From Sphagnum compactum (lineage: Eukaryota > Bryophyta > Sphagnopsida > Sphagnales): a DNA stretch of 64,000 nt. Positions 1 to 12,600 of the stretch are shown piece by piece. Where the stretch lies: contig OZ234493.1 in the NCBI GenBank assembly GCA_965153455.1, positions 18,900,213 through 18,964,212 on the forward strand, read 5' to 3'. The notes beneath the pieces are model-generated. The model was given only the letters and a program-made list of their open reading frames with translations. It did not search any database and was not told the DNA's origin. The position numbers and the translations under genes were made by a program. Numbering within the stretch: the stretch's first letter is position 1; the number at the start of each line of letters is the position of its first letter.

Positions 1-2540
1 AATAAGAAAGTTGGGTCTACAATCAAACACTAGAAGATTGCCATTTTTAATGAGGTTCAAATCCATGCATCATTATCCATTGCAAAGATTTTTAACATCC
101 TTTCATATTTGGGACAAGTGGAGTCATCAAATTTGCAAGTTGTGAATGCCTTTGTAACACAAAATGTTACAATTAATCCACCAAAAAGTGCAAAAATACT
201 CACTTTGCTTCTCATGGTCATCTACTTGCATCTAATGGCACACATTAGTCTACTTCTATCCATCTTCAACACAGATCATGAGAAGCAAAGTGATCTTAAT
301 CTCCTCTTACCATGTAGAACGTCATTGCTTGACCACAACATTCCATTCATTAGTGGGCTCCAATCAACCTATGAAAATTAGGTCCTCAATAATGTGCATG
401 GGGGTTGAACTTAGGGTAAATGCAAAAGAATGCAAGACATTATAAGAGCTTGTTCACTTATGCTCCCCATATTTGCCACAACAATAATGACATAATTTAG
501 TTTTTCTTTATGGAAGAACTCTTCAATTGTTGCTTATGTTGTGAAACTAAGCTCCTTGTGTGTTCTCACTTTTCACCAATAATAAGTAATAGCATCATGA
601 GATCTTATCCCATATTCTTTAATGCACCATTTTTTACAACACATTCTTATACCATATTCTTTAGTGCACCATTCTTTACAAAACACATTATTGACATTGA
701 AGCCATGTTCCTAATGTTCCCGTATTAAGGGTCATTGTTGACACAAAAAATGAAATTATAATTTCTATCACATAAGGGATGAAGTCAACAAATCCATTTT
801 GGAATGTTGTATTCTAATGTTCAAGAAATATGTTTTTGATCATGTATTTTTTATCTAGTTTTGGGGAAGATCAATAATCTTCTTTTAAAAATTTCAATAT
901 AATTTTGACAATTTGTACAACAAATATTGAGCCATTTTTAACAACTTTAAGGTAACATTTTTTAGTTGGTTAGTTTTTGAAGGGTTTATAAAGAAATATG
1001 ACATCAACACTAATAAAAATATGTTTATATGAAATCCATTTTATTCAATGGAAAGAGCTAATGTTGTCTAGGTATCTATTTGAGCATGTGAAAATCAATG
1101 GTTTTGGATCTCAGGTACATTAACTATCGATTGACAACTTTCAAACAAAATCAAAATATTGATTTTGGAACTAGTGTTAGAACCAGACCCAAAATTAAGA
1201 ATTTGCTTTCAACTATAACTCAAAACCAAAATTGGCCCTCAAATGAATTTTATTCAAGGTTCAATTATTCATTTTCTTTAAAATATTTGATTTGATTTTC
1301 TCAATTGGCATTAGAAATGTTGTTAATGTGAAAAATAATTCAAGTGTACATTTTTAATATTAGATTTGGCAATGGGGTGGGGTGGGGGTCTCCAATGGGA
1401 ATGTAGTTGTTACTTTTAAAACATGGTTCAATTTATGCAAAAAAAATTCCCCCCTTTTTGGTTTAAATATGTAGTTGATATATGTTATTATTAGACTTGC
1501 TTATGCATTTAAAAAAAAGAACTAGGGACTTAGAGTCTTGACATGTGAAGAATTAGGTTTGCAACTAAACAAAAGGTTCTAGCAAACAAAAACAATGCCT
1601 TGAACCAAAATTGAAGGTTCTTTTTATAGAAAAAAGTTGAATCTAAGATTAGATGTTCCTTTTAAAAACAAGAACTAGACAACATTGGAAAAAACCACAA
1701 CACTAATCTTTTCAAGGTTTTCAATGTGAAAGATTTCTAAAACAAGTAAAAATAAAACTACAAAAGGAATTTTTGAAATTTCTTAGTTGCAATTTGAAGT
1801 TTTATTAAACATTTGTTTATTATAGGTGTCAACATATGATATTAAGCTTTTAATTGGCATTACAATGACCTTGGTGGTATTGTGCTTTGAAGGAGGATTG
1901 TGTTATGACATTCAATTAATTGAGCTATGTGTAATCCATTCTTTTGCATCTCATTGTATTTCATTTAGAGCAAGAGGTTTAACTGCATTTTATTCTTATG
2001 TCAAACGATACAAATTGTTATGTTTAAATAAATAAGGTAATCTGAAGTACTATTATGTTCAATATTATTAAGTAAAGTTGATTTAAATTTGTTATTTCAG
2101 TAAAGCATGCATAGGGCTTTACTGAGTGTAAAGACTTGCATTTTTTAATTATATATATATATATATATTCTCATGATACCAGATGAGAGAAAAACAAAAA
2201 AATTACTAGGCTTTTCAAAGATGGAATGCCCATGATTTTGTAAGGTGCTCAGCTGATTACACTAGAAAAATGAGGGCAGGTCTTTCCATGTAGGTTAAAG
2301 CCCTAAGATGGGGGGATTCTCAAAATAAGGGGCCTAGGATGAAGGCGATAGCCAAGTCCAAGTCCGCATTTTGGGAATATATCCCACCCATGGGTTTCAC
2401 CTATTGTAAAGCCTGAGGCAAAATTTATAATGAACCAGACCTACATAGATCACAAGCCATAGGGATGGGAGGGATATTATGCCTACTCCTCAATAGTGAG
2501 TGGGAGGGTTCTTACACCTATATAACTCTCTATAACTCAT
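1..2540. other. AT-rich intergenic DNA, no gene seen
   Basis: The stretch is AT-rich and poor in CpG, with stop codons in all frames and only short, unrelated open frames. A short (AT)n tract lies near 2152-2168. I see no recognisable protein, tRNA or rRNA. Confidence 0.6.
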
Positions 2541-3020
2541 CTCAAGTTTCAACACGAGCCAAAATATCATCTTTCAAAAATCCTCACATGAAAACAGACC
2601 CATTACTAATCTCAAGTTTCAACACAAGCCAAAATGTCATCTTTCAAAAATCCTCACATGAAAACAGACCCATTACTAATCTCAAGTTTCAACACAAGCC
2701 AAAATGTCATCTTTCAAAAATCCTCATATGAAAACAGACCCATTACTAATCTCAAGTTTCAACACAAGCCAAAATATCACCTTTCAAAAATCCTCATATG
2801 AAAACAGACCCATTACTAATCTCAAGTTTCAACACAAGCCAAAATGTCATCTTTCAAAAATCCTCATATGAAAACAAACCCATTACTAATCTCAAGTTTC
2901 AACACAAGCCAAAATATCATCTTTAAAAAATCCTCATATGAAAACAGACCCATTACTAATCTCAAGTTTCAACACAAGCCAAAATATCATCTTTCAAAAA
3001 TCCTCATATGAAAACAGACC
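2541..3020. repeat. 70-bp minisatellite, about 7 copies
   Basis: A 70-bp unit beginning CTCAAGTTTCAACACAAGCC repeats head to tail at 2541, 2611, 2681, 2751, 2821, 2891 and 2961. The last copy breaks off near 3020. Units differ by a few substitutions (for example CACATG against CATATG), which suggests a fairly young array. It ends about 1 kb before the RPS27 start codon. Confidence 0.95.
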
Positions 3021-3109
3021 TTATTATTACCTAGGGGCCAAAATCCCTTGAGCTACTATACTCTATAATGAATCGAAACACAATATCCTTGCCTTGGGTA
3101 GGCAAGGCC

Positions 3110-3252
3110 AACAAAACCCAAACAGGGTCTCCAAAGGAAACTTTGAGACTGAAGCTTGGCAAAGCAAGTGCGCTTGAGAACAACAAAACCCAAACAGACC
3201 CTCCAAAGGAAACTTTGAGACTGAAGCTTGGCAGAGCAAGTGCGTTTGAGAA
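3110..3252. repeat. 72-bp direct repeat, two copies
   Basis: Two copies of a 72-bp unit start at 3110 and 3182. Both contain CAAAGGAAACTTTGAGACTG followed by AAGCTTGGC. They differ at only a few positions. The unit is not related to the 70-bp array just upstream. Confidence 0.9.
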
Positions 3253-3390
3253 TATCTTCATCAGTGTCAGTGTAACTGGGGGGCCATCAAGGGGTCGCGC
3301 AGAACCTCATTGCGAGTCCGAAAGGACAGCAGCCTACGGCCCTTTTGGAGCCGCCGACCTCTGGAATACTCAGAGTCAGTTGGAGTGAAC

Positions 3391-3416
<26 letters not shown>
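3391..3416. repeat. (GA)n microsatellite upstream of RPS27
   Basis: An almost uninterrupted GA dinucleotide run of about 26 bp sits where the base composition shifts from AT-rich repeats to the CpG-containing 5' region of RPS27. GA/CT tracts are common in plant core promoters and 5' UTRs; a role here is inference. Confidence 0.8.
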
Positions 3417-3421
<5 letters not shown>

Positions 3422-3658
3422 GCAGTCAAGTGAAGCTTTCGTGTTCCTCTGATGTTCTAAAAAGGAATTTTGGAAGACCATGGTCAGAATGCTCTCTTCT
3501 GTCACGGACGTAATTGTGGAAACTGTTGTTTAAGTGTCGTTTCCAACCTGGAAAGAGGTAGGTGCGGCGCAGGCGGATCTAGAATTAGGGCTACCGACAG
3601 CTGCTAAGTGTCTATTCCGCTGTAGAAAGGGGGGTAATCCTCCGGCAGTTTTCCGGTA

Positions 3659-3713
3659 TTAGGGTTTACAGATACCGTTCCGATCTCAGATCGACGGTGT
3701 GCAGAAACCCTAA
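3659..3713. promoter_or_regulatory. telo-box pair in the RPS27 5' region
   Basis: TTAGGGTTT at 3659-3667 and its reverse complement AAACCCTAA at 3705-3713 match the telo-box. This motif is well known in promoters and leaders of plant ribosomal-protein and translation genes. They lie about 280-330 bp upstream of the RPS27 start codon, within or just ahead of the likely leader. The transcription start was not determined. Confidence 0.55.
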
Positions 3714-3989
3714 ATTCTCGTGATGCGGGTATAGATACTCGTTCGCGCCGCTTTGATATTCTTCATCTTCGTGTTCTTCGCTTCCCGTGGACGGCCATTG
3801 CTAGCGCTTCGATCTCCTTTCGCAGAATCTTTCGAGCCGTTGCGATCTTCGTTCTTTCTGACTGGCGTGCACGGCCGTTGCTGTCATTTCCGCTTCTGCT
3901 TCTATCGTTCTTCCCAGAATCGTGTTACCTTGCAAGCAGGTTCTCTCCTCGTTTGGAGTGATCGGACGAGGTGTAGTTTGTTAGTCATC

Positions 3990-4794
3990 ATGGTAAGTCT
4001 CTCTATGCCTCCGCTTGTTGTTTCCAAGCGGACATTTTCCATTCTCTTGCATCGTCTCTCGGTGTTTTCTGATATGGATTCTTTGAGCATGAGTTTCTTG
4101 CTGTTGTCTGCTGATGTCTTTCGAGAAGGATGTCGAGATGAGAATCGGGCGAGTAATGAGGTTTCTCTCATGTGTTGCGTTCAAATACGTCATTCCGTGA
4201 GTCCTGTGACATTTGTTTATGCGGGAGATTGTTTTGAATTTACGGTAAGGAGGGATTTGTAACCCCTGTTGTTTTTGTGCTGTGCACAGGTGCTTTCCAA
4301 CGATATTGATTTGTTGCACCCGCCCTCGGAATTGGAGAAGCGAAAGCACAAGCTCAAACGACTTGTGCAGTCTCCAAACTCGTTTTTCATGGATGTCAAG
4401 TGTCAGGGGTGTTTCACCATGTAAGTCTCGTTCTTGACACGGAGCGAGAATTGAATAGCCTCTTTGGTTGCAGTCTTTGTGCCAAATTTAGGCACTTTCA
4501 ATATGTCCTGTAGAGAGGGCTATTTTCTTCAACCCTAGTGCACTGTTTTGGGGTTTTCTTTTGTTGTTTGAAGTTTTGGATGCTGTGATTGATTACCTAA
4601 AAGATAGCAGTAGTAAGAATTATCTTCTCATGAAAGACTGCTGTGTTGCAATTTTCTGTGGTTGCAGAACGACGGTGTTCAGTCACTCCCAGACTGTGGT
4701 ATTGTGTGGGAGCTGCAGTACAGTACTATGCCAGCCCACAGGCGGGAAGGCTCGGCTTACTGAAGGCTGTTCCTTCCGGAAGAAGGGAGAGTGA
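3990..4794 (+). CDS. RPS27: 40S ribosomal protein S27 (eS27)
   Basis: This encodes a zinc-binding protein of the cytosolic small ribosomal subunit. Three exons join: 3990-3992 (the ATG alone), 4290-4420 and 4668-4794, giving 86 residues, the usual family length. The first intron splits directly after the ATG (ATG|GTAAGT), a pattern also seen in other ribosomal-protein genes; CAG precedes exon 2 and exon 3. The protein runs [10 protein letters not shown], then [20 protein letters not shown], then the C4 zinc ribbon with Cys39, Cys42, Cys58 and Cys61. It ends [12 protein letters not shown], almost identical to other plant S27 proteins. An Ile codon (AT|A) is split across intron 2. Telo-boxes and a CpG-rich leader lie upstream. 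No truncation or frameshift is seen. Confidence 0.97.
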
Positions 4795-6250
4795 TCTGCA
4801 AATATTTTAGGAGTGGTCAAGCAAACTCCTTCACAAGAAAGTGTACACAACAAGTCCTTTGGATGTGGCTGGGCATTTACCAACAAAAGTGGGAGTCAAT
4901 TGCTAAAGATGTTGCCACAGAGCATAGCTGCTGGCCAAAGTTGCTGGCTCGTACTGTGCAGTCATATTCTCTGAGGGACTAGTGAGTTCTGACTTGTACT
5001 CAATCCACAAGAAACTGTGCACCGCAATGCACTTCTACAAGCCAATGAGTTTGTGTATAGGTTTCTTGCCTACTATTTTGACAGAATTCAATGTCAGTTA
5101 ATATTGATTTGTGTTGGATTTGATTAAGTAACACATATTGACATTGCCATTGCATAAAGGTGGATGTAATGAAGATGTTTTTGTGTGGAGATGAGTTTCA
5201 TATTTTTTTGTTCTATGCCTCTCTGCAACATATTTTTTCCCATTCTTTTTTAAACCAGGTATATTAGAGTACCCAATCTCCTACTTGGTGATGCTGTTTC
5301 CTTTCACTCATCAGAAGTACTAGTATGGTTTGTCTTTTTCCGGCACCTGAAGGTTATACAGGTGTCATATCAGAATGCCTTGGCTATTCTTTAGCATGTG
5401 TCAAAGGTCTTATTTGGGACTAGCTTCTGTGCTACTTGAGGTGCCTTTGGTGTTGGGGGAAAACGAAGTGGGATGTTCTGACTTGTGTTTCTATGACTCA
5501 TATTTTGGAGTGGGGAATCATTTGTATGTCGAAAGCCTTGGAGACTAGTGTTCCTGGCTTTGGTTATCAAGATTCCAATGCACCACTCACTGACGATCGA
5601 TCATTTGCCTCCAAGTTACTCCATTGAGTATTCATGTGTTATAAGCGGTCCAGTCTAGTTGTGTGATCTGGAAAGCTTTCAAATCTATTTGTGCCATTGC
5701 CATACCAAATACTTGTGGGTAAAGCAACTGGGTCTTGGAGATGAAACCATTTATCATTTCCAATATGTGAAGGAGACAGAAATTTCCTAGTGTCTTTAGA
5801 GAGGGGATATATAGTGGGATTGGAGACAGAACACCGTGTCATTTTACAAATGTAAAGCACTAAAGAAAAGTTTTTGTCTTTGAAGGGCACATTATACATA
5901 TGGAGGGTAAGGCCTGCTCTGGGGGCCTTCTCGAACTCCGGGTCCTAGCCCAAGGGATCTGGCGTGAGGGGGGATCCCTTCATTTGACAAAAAGGATCTG
6001 CCGTGCAGGGGACGTGCTTTGAGATACAAAGTTAAATAACATTGCACAAGCATCTAATTGGTTGCTCCTGAGTAGTGTTTACTTTGTTTTACAGAAGGAA
6101 AGAGATCTTACCCTTATATATAGGTGTAAGATCCTTCTCATGCTTAATGTCTTAGTTTCTGCCTTGTCTGAGGTCGTTTATATTGAGACCTGTGGGGCCC
6201 TTTGAGACCTGTGGGGGCCCTCCCTCGAGAGTTGGCACGAACTGCCAACC

Positions 6251-6286
6251 CATTTTGGGATAGTGCCAGGCAGGGCAGCTGCAAAA
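6251..6286. repeat. dispersed repeat, second copy at 10857-10892
   Basis: The core TTTTGGGATAGTGCCAGGCA followed by GGGCAGC here recurs at 10857-10892 with a few changes (TTTTGGGATAATGCCAGGCA then GGGTAGC). Both copies lie in the same orientation beside other small repeated elements. They look like pieces of one dispersed family. Confidence 0.75.
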
Positions 6287-6369
6287 ACTGTGCCTTCTCA
6301 AAGAGGGGTTCCTGACTTTCAGTTGCAATACGAACTTTGGATGCGACTGGGATGTGATGTGTAGGATAA

Positions 6370-6479
6370 GGGTCTGAAAATAGACCCTTTGGGATTTGAG
6401 ATCCCGGCCTCATTTTTTGACCCATTACCTCAGCCTACCGGCCGGGATTTCAAATCTCAAAGGGTCTATTTTCAGACCC
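6370..6479. repeat. 40-bp inverted repeat with 30-bp loop
   Basis: The left arm (6370-6409) begins GGGTCTGAAAATAGACCC. The right arm (6440-6479) is its reverse complement with about two mismatches, ending GGGTCTATTTTCAGACCC. The similarity continues more weakly for some 15 bp outside each arm. The loop is 6410-6439. It could be a small foldback element, or the core of a hairpin transcript. Confidence 0.9.
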
Positions 6480-7865
6480 ATCCCTTACATAAAGACGATT
6501 GGTGATTTTTCTTTGGGCTTCCCTGTATTGATAAAGAAAACAACTGATAAAATGTGGAAAACCATGCAAATATTACTGAGTTTGAAAACTGTAGCATACA
6601 CATTTCGTAAAAACCTCTCTTTTTATTTCTCTTTGTATTTTGAGGGATCTCCCCCAGCAGAAGATCCCTAGGAAGTTATGTGGTGGGGGAGATTCCCCTA
6701 TATTTCTAGGTTTCTATGTTCCCATGGAAAGATGTTTTGATGGGATGGATTAGGAAAATTCAAAAGCACAAGGAAAGGGACAGATCAGGAAAAATTTTAA
6801 AAACAAGAAGGAAAGAATGGAGGAAAGAAAAAGAAGAGAATTTTTTATGTATGTGGAGGTTCCCATGCTCGCATGTTCTCCATCGGTTAGGAATGTCCTC
6901 AGGCTATCGCCTTTGTGCAACCCTCCCTTAGGAGAACCCACTCATATGGGAACTTCCCCTACAACCTATTGCATTCGGGAGTGTATCTCCAAACACACTA
7001 CAAAAAGTTGTGGAGCTTTCTATGCTAACTTTGGACTTGGAGATTTTTTATTTAGGCTTGTTATACACTAGGAGTTAGGGCCAATGTTCAACCCAAATCT
7101 AGCATTTCTATTGGTGCAAAACTTAAAATCAATCCAAGGGCATTATTGTCTTTTCCTCCTTTTTTGCCTTGGTCATGGATTGCATCATTAAATATCATCG
7201 TTGCTTTTCATCTTGATTTACCATGCCCCTGTTCATATCATTTATATTTCATATGTTCTTTGTGTCGAGGTTCAGTGTGTTTTGCTCTCCTTCAGTTTAG
7301 TTGGCCATCAATCCATTCAATATAGTAGCTTGGCATGCATTTTTGCTCTTTCGTTCCTAGTGTTTGTCATTTCTACTTTGGGCTGGTGAGAAAGGCCACC
7401 AAGAGACTTGCGCCTATTTGCATTGGTACATGGCAAGGGACTTGGAGACATTACAAGAAGAACATACAATTAAAACATAAGTGTTGGCTTCCTAAAGATA
7501 TTGAAAGATGGCATTAGACCCTAATCCACCTCCATCAACATGATTGTGTCGCACATGAGCACTTGCTCATGAAGAGGAGTATGTTCAAACAATGCATGCA
7601 TTGGCTCCCAACACTCTTGCGGCCCCATCAAATTGAGACCATTGCGACCTTACGCCACTTTTATCCATTGATTAAGGTGACCTCCACCCTTTCATCAATG
7701 AGTTTCATCCAAAGATGGATCTTGTTTTGGATAAATAGGCATTTATTTCTACTTTGACACATTCAATTCGTCTTTCATTTGGCGATCATTTGGGTATGGT
7801 GTAAGAACTTTTGTGAAATTGTTTTGTCCTTGAGATTCTGTTAATGTATTTGATTTTTTTTTGAG

Positions 7866-9640
7866 ATATGTGGGCACATCACTCGTGATCATGTTCCTCC
7901 ATCAAATTCACACCTGCTTGTTACATTACGACTATTGGCTTTGGAGAAACAAATTAGAGGTGTTCGACCCATCACAATTGGAGAAATCATTTATCGGTTA
8001 ATCGCCCACACAGAAGCTATTTAGTTCAAGGATACATTTGCAAGGCATTTTAGTCCACACCAGTTCGGGGTGGCAATGCCGAATAGGTGTGAGACAATGG
8101 TTCATGGTGTTAGAACTATGTTAGATCTACATTTGGAATGGGTAGTATAACAAGTAGATTTTGGAAACACATTTAATTCTATATCTCAAAAAATGATTTT
8201 TCAAAAGTTACAGTCTTGTACTAGCACATTGAATCACCTTTTTTCATTCGTTCGTCGGTTTTACACACACCCATTTCCATTATGTTTTTCGAAGGCTTCT
8301 AAACACGAGGATTTCACAATCATCTCCTTCAAATCTAGTACATAATAGGGGGATCCTTTGGAAGGAGTGTTGTTTGCAATAATTCATCTTTGTATTCTCC
8401 ATCCTACTGCAACAGCCCACCTTACTTGTGTTTTTACTTTATTGGCAGATGATATCCACATAGTTGGTCTTGCTTTTTACATGGTACTTGTTTTTTTGTG
8501 ATTACAAGAAAAGTTTGGAGCATTAAGATTTTCAGTGTAGCCGACAAAATGTGTAGTTTGGTCTCCACATGGGTTAGATTAATCTATATCATTTCCTTCA
8601 GGTTTTCTTGCACTTGAATTCGATTTTTATACTATAAACGTTCTAATGGGTTTTTTTCCATTTTTGGAGTCCTTAATATAAAGGTGCTTCAGGAGGACCT
8701 CAACATAATTGCTAGCTTTCTTATGTTTGTAATTCTTCAAACAACTTTTGTGATGTTTTTGCTTTGTTAGGCCCAACGGCTGGGCTACCTATAGTGTACT
8801 ATATTTCCATCACTAGGTATCTTGCAACATTATACTGAGTTTGATGCTCATACCATAACTATGTTTGAGAAGTTATTAGGGTCAAGATCCTTTGGCATCA
8901 TAATGGGCCATTTGGTTCATTGTTAAGTCACTATTCATGCTTCTTTAGGAGGGTTAGGCCTTCTTTTAATGATCTGACATGTTGCCCCCGTCTTTCTAAG
9001 ATGTTGGGCTTTGATTGTTTCTACATTAGTTTTTCATTTCTAACAAGATGATCACCTTACTCTTCTTGGTACAGTGGCACATGGAAAGATTGGTATTTAT
9101 TCTTTCCAAGTAGCATTATGGGATACCCGTGCAATGTTACCTGAGATCGTTCGATCACATGTCTTACCTTTTGAAAGTCTAGTGATGCAATTCTATTTTC
9201 AAATGTAGTCTTCTTTAATGGACCAACTACACGAGTAGGAATTTACTTCCCTTCTAATAGATGCTCTTTTGTACATTGTGCGAACACATCTCCGCTCTTG
9301 TGTTGGTCAAACATCAAGGGCTTTGTTATTGGTTCGTTCTAGCACCCCTTCATTTCATTTGTCCTTCGTCGATCTTTTTATAATTCTCTATATTTGTCTC
9401 AGTATACCACATCCTACAATTTCACATCTTCATGATGTTAATGTGGTCATACCATTGATGATTTTGGTATCCACTTGTTACATTTCCCATGTGGGAATGA
9501 ATGCACTACAACCCATGATACGATTTGAAATAATGTTGTAGCCATCGTGTTAGAGAGTGGAGCTCATGTACAAAAAGAAGGTTCCTACCTTTTCCCTCAC
9601 CATTCACGAAAACAAGTGGATATTGTTATCACTGAAGATG
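7866..9640 (+). mobile_element. decayed reverse-transcriptase element
   Basis: One frame can be followed from 7866 to about 8690 despite premature stops at 8022, 8148, 8343, 8346 and later. It shows reverse-transcriptase features in order: a fingers segment with GVRPITIGEIIYRL; HFSPHQFGVAMPN and MVHGVRTMLDLHLEW; QVDFGNTFNSIS (the first catalytic Asp block); a GDPLEGVLFA block; and LADDIHIVG at about 8442-8468 holding the catalytic Asp pair. Further traces continue to about 9640 (for example KQVDIVITEDGF). The family resembles a plant non-LTR-type RT-like protein. Ends, terminal repeats and target-site duplications were not found. It cannot encode a working protein. Confidence 0.82.
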
Positions 9641-12600
9641 GTTTTCGAACCTTTGCGGCATGGTTTTTTTTTCAAATTCCTCAAGTAGGTGTATTGGCAA
9701 GGATCATCATCATTAATTAACAATAAATGGCAATTGTCTTGGTGGACTAGTAGAATTTTTCTACAATCCTGCCTAGTTCTAGCGACATAATGGAACACCT
9801 TGTTTAAATCTAATGACTTTTAACCTTTTTTTTTCAAGATATGGTGAGTTTTTTAAAAAAAGTCTCAAAAATCCCTTTGTTGGATTTGACAGCCCATTTT
9901 TTTTGTCGCCAAGTGGCAAAAATTCACCACCAAAAAAAAAACTTGCTTGGTGAGTGTTGTAATTATCGATGCAACTCGTACAAATTTGGTGCAACATGTT
10001 TTGATGATGATAATGCATGCAGTAACAATTGCGAATCGAGACAAAGCACAATCCTACACACAAGTGAATGCCAAAAGATGATTTCATTCCCCTTGCTATA
10101 ACGACCTATAGTTGTTTCCATCCTTGTTTTGATTAACTTTTGACTTCTTGTGTACATGCCAATATAGCTTGCCATCAGTAGACCTCCTTGGTACCTTTAA
10201 TGTTTATGTCTTATTATAGGCAATGAGTGTCAATAGCCCTTTAATGTGCGCAAGCCATCGCAACTTTTCAGCGAGTTGCCACATTTAGTCACAATTCTTC
10301 ATTTGTTCCACATGTACCAACTAATGCACCTTCATCACTAGCTGATTTTTTGGCAGAGGATGCCTTTTTAGCATTATATCTTGCATTTCATTACTAATGT
10401 TATAATTGTCTTGGTTTTCCTTTTGTGTGTTTACATTTGCTTAGACATGTCTTGTGCTTTTTGTGGATAGATTTCCATCCTTGTTTATATATATATGGTT
10501 TTTCTCTTTACACTAAGAGTCAAGGCTGAAATAGAAAAAAACTTTTCAATCTGCCCCAAGTACTAATAAATGCTGAATTTTATGGCCTTGTATTGGCCCC
10601 AAGGCTGAAACAAGGATACCATCAAATTTGGGAGGCCAGACTGCAACTCTTGGGGCCAATGTTCCAGAATTTATTAATATTCTGACCTGAATGTTCGAGC
10701 ATTTATTAGTAACTTGGGGCCAATTTGTAACCCAAAAATGCTCAAAGTTGGCCCCAAGTTTTTTTTGGCCCTGATTCCAAGCGGACCTAATTTCCATTGA
10801 TGTGTAAGGCACAACCCCCAAGATGAAGTGCACCTCTCTACATTAACTCCCAAACCCTTTTGGGATAATGCCAGGCAGGGTAGCAACAAAAGCCATGCAT
10901 GTTCATGAGCAATTCAAAGGCTCATAGGGATAGATAGATGCATGGGTGGTTCAAAAGTGATGTGTAGGGGGGTTGAAAGATGTTTCGTAAGTGGTTCATA
11001 GGCAACATAAAGAGCAGCGGTGATTTTTCCTTTGTATTTTCAGGACGCTCCATGGCCTGAATTTTGCAGTAATTGAAAGTTGTAACTTCAGTCGTGTGAA
11101 AGAGCACACGTTCCAATTTTGGGTATCAAAGGAATTTTAAAAAAAAACAATGTTGTGTCACTTTTTAACATTAAAAAATGCCCTCAAGTAGGGGAGTTTT
11201 TGAAGTAACCATCCCTTGGCTCTGCCTCAAGTAGGTGCTTACTTCTCGAACTCCCCACTCCTTTGGTGGGTAAGAATTAAAAATTGTTGGTTCTAGTTTT
11301 AATTAGTGAAAACCAAGTTGGAATTGGAACCTAATTTTTGTTTTCTCAAAGAATTCGACCTAGAACCAAATTCTTGGTTCTATTTAGGTGTGGAAATAGA
11401 ATCAAAATTTTTGAAAAAAAATAATTTCAAAGGAAAAAGAAGACTAGAATCAAAGGTTAATTGTTGATTCTGGTTCAAATTAGTAAGAATTGGGACAAAA
11501 TTGAATTAAAATTTTTAGAACCAAAATTGGAACTAAAATCATAATTTATCTTTTTTGAGTAATCGCATCCAAAATTAGAGTCTTGGTTTCATTTATGTGT
11601 GAAACCAGAATCAAAACCAAAATAGGTCTAATTTATTCTAATTTATTGCAGTTGGGGCAAAATGACAATCACATTGGGAAGTTACATTCCACTTGTGATG
11701 GATGAAGTTCTTCATTCAATTTGCTCCCTTAAGAGCCTTTTTGGTTTAGGGTGTTCTAATGGTTGTTCTTGTGGATCTGCCTTTTTGGTTCAGGGCATTC
11801 CCCATGGCAGTTCCCTATGGATCTAATCCCCCAAGCACCTTTTTGGTTCATGCATTTCCCAAAGGTCATTCCTTGTAGAGGGGAACAACCATTAAGAACA
11901 TAATGAACCAGAAAGGTCTCAATTAACAATGTAAATTTAGTTTTTTAACACTATGATGCCAATGGGGTAGTAGTAGGATAAAGAGGTCAATTCCTTTGCA
12001 ATCTATCAAGGATTGTCCTTTGCTTAATAGAGAGGAAGAAGATCAAGAACAAGGGAAGATCAAAAACAATATAATTAATCATTGATGACCTCTTGAGTAA
12101 GGTTGATGAGGGTATTAGAAGGGGGTTTCCTCTTAAGGTTTAGAAAAATTCAAAGAAGAACAAAAAAGAAAGACCCATCCCCAAACAATTAACCTTATTC
12201 CTAGAGAGGATAGAGGATGCACCTCATAGATGCACAACAACAAAAACAAGAGCAATGTTTAGCAACGATTACAACCTTGCACCCAATAGTGGGGGGTCAA
12301 TGGACTTCAAAGTTTGTAATCACCCCTTTTCAAACTCAAATATGGAACAATTAGAGCTTCCAAATCAACAACTAGTAACATTTCAACTACTAATTATTTT
12401 GCCTAAATGAAACATGGCAAGGGTACATATGCATGTGGGAGACTTGCACTAAGAGCAAGTTGTGTCACTTGCAAAATAAAAGCTCAACACAAAAAACATG
12501 TAGTAGAGATGGAAGAAGCTCGAGACATTAAAAAGTTTACATGCCCATGGATAGCTTGTTGGGGACTTCAAGGTTCAGGAACAATGGGCCTAGGAGCAAT

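Larger units (their letters stand above)
4795..7865. other. 3' flank of RPS27 and intergenic DNA
   Basis: The first few hundred bases are probably the RPS27 3' UTR. The rest has no recognisable gene. Around 5930-6320 the DNA is richer in GC, with repeats of GGATCTG and GGATCC type, and it leads into the inverted repeat at 6370. From about 7380 to 7800 there are weak protein-like traces on the + strand that may belong to the decayed element starting at 7866, but I cannot assign them. Confidence 0.5.

Noticed and set aside
2541-3020. CRISPR-like regular repeat
   Set aside because: The 70-bp units follow each other directly without unique spacers and lie in plant nuclear DNA, so this is a minisatellite.
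3753-4262. 169-codon open frame over the RPS27 leader and first intron
   Set aside because: It spans the ATG|GTAAGT junction and the intron of a well-supported gene. It shows no domain.
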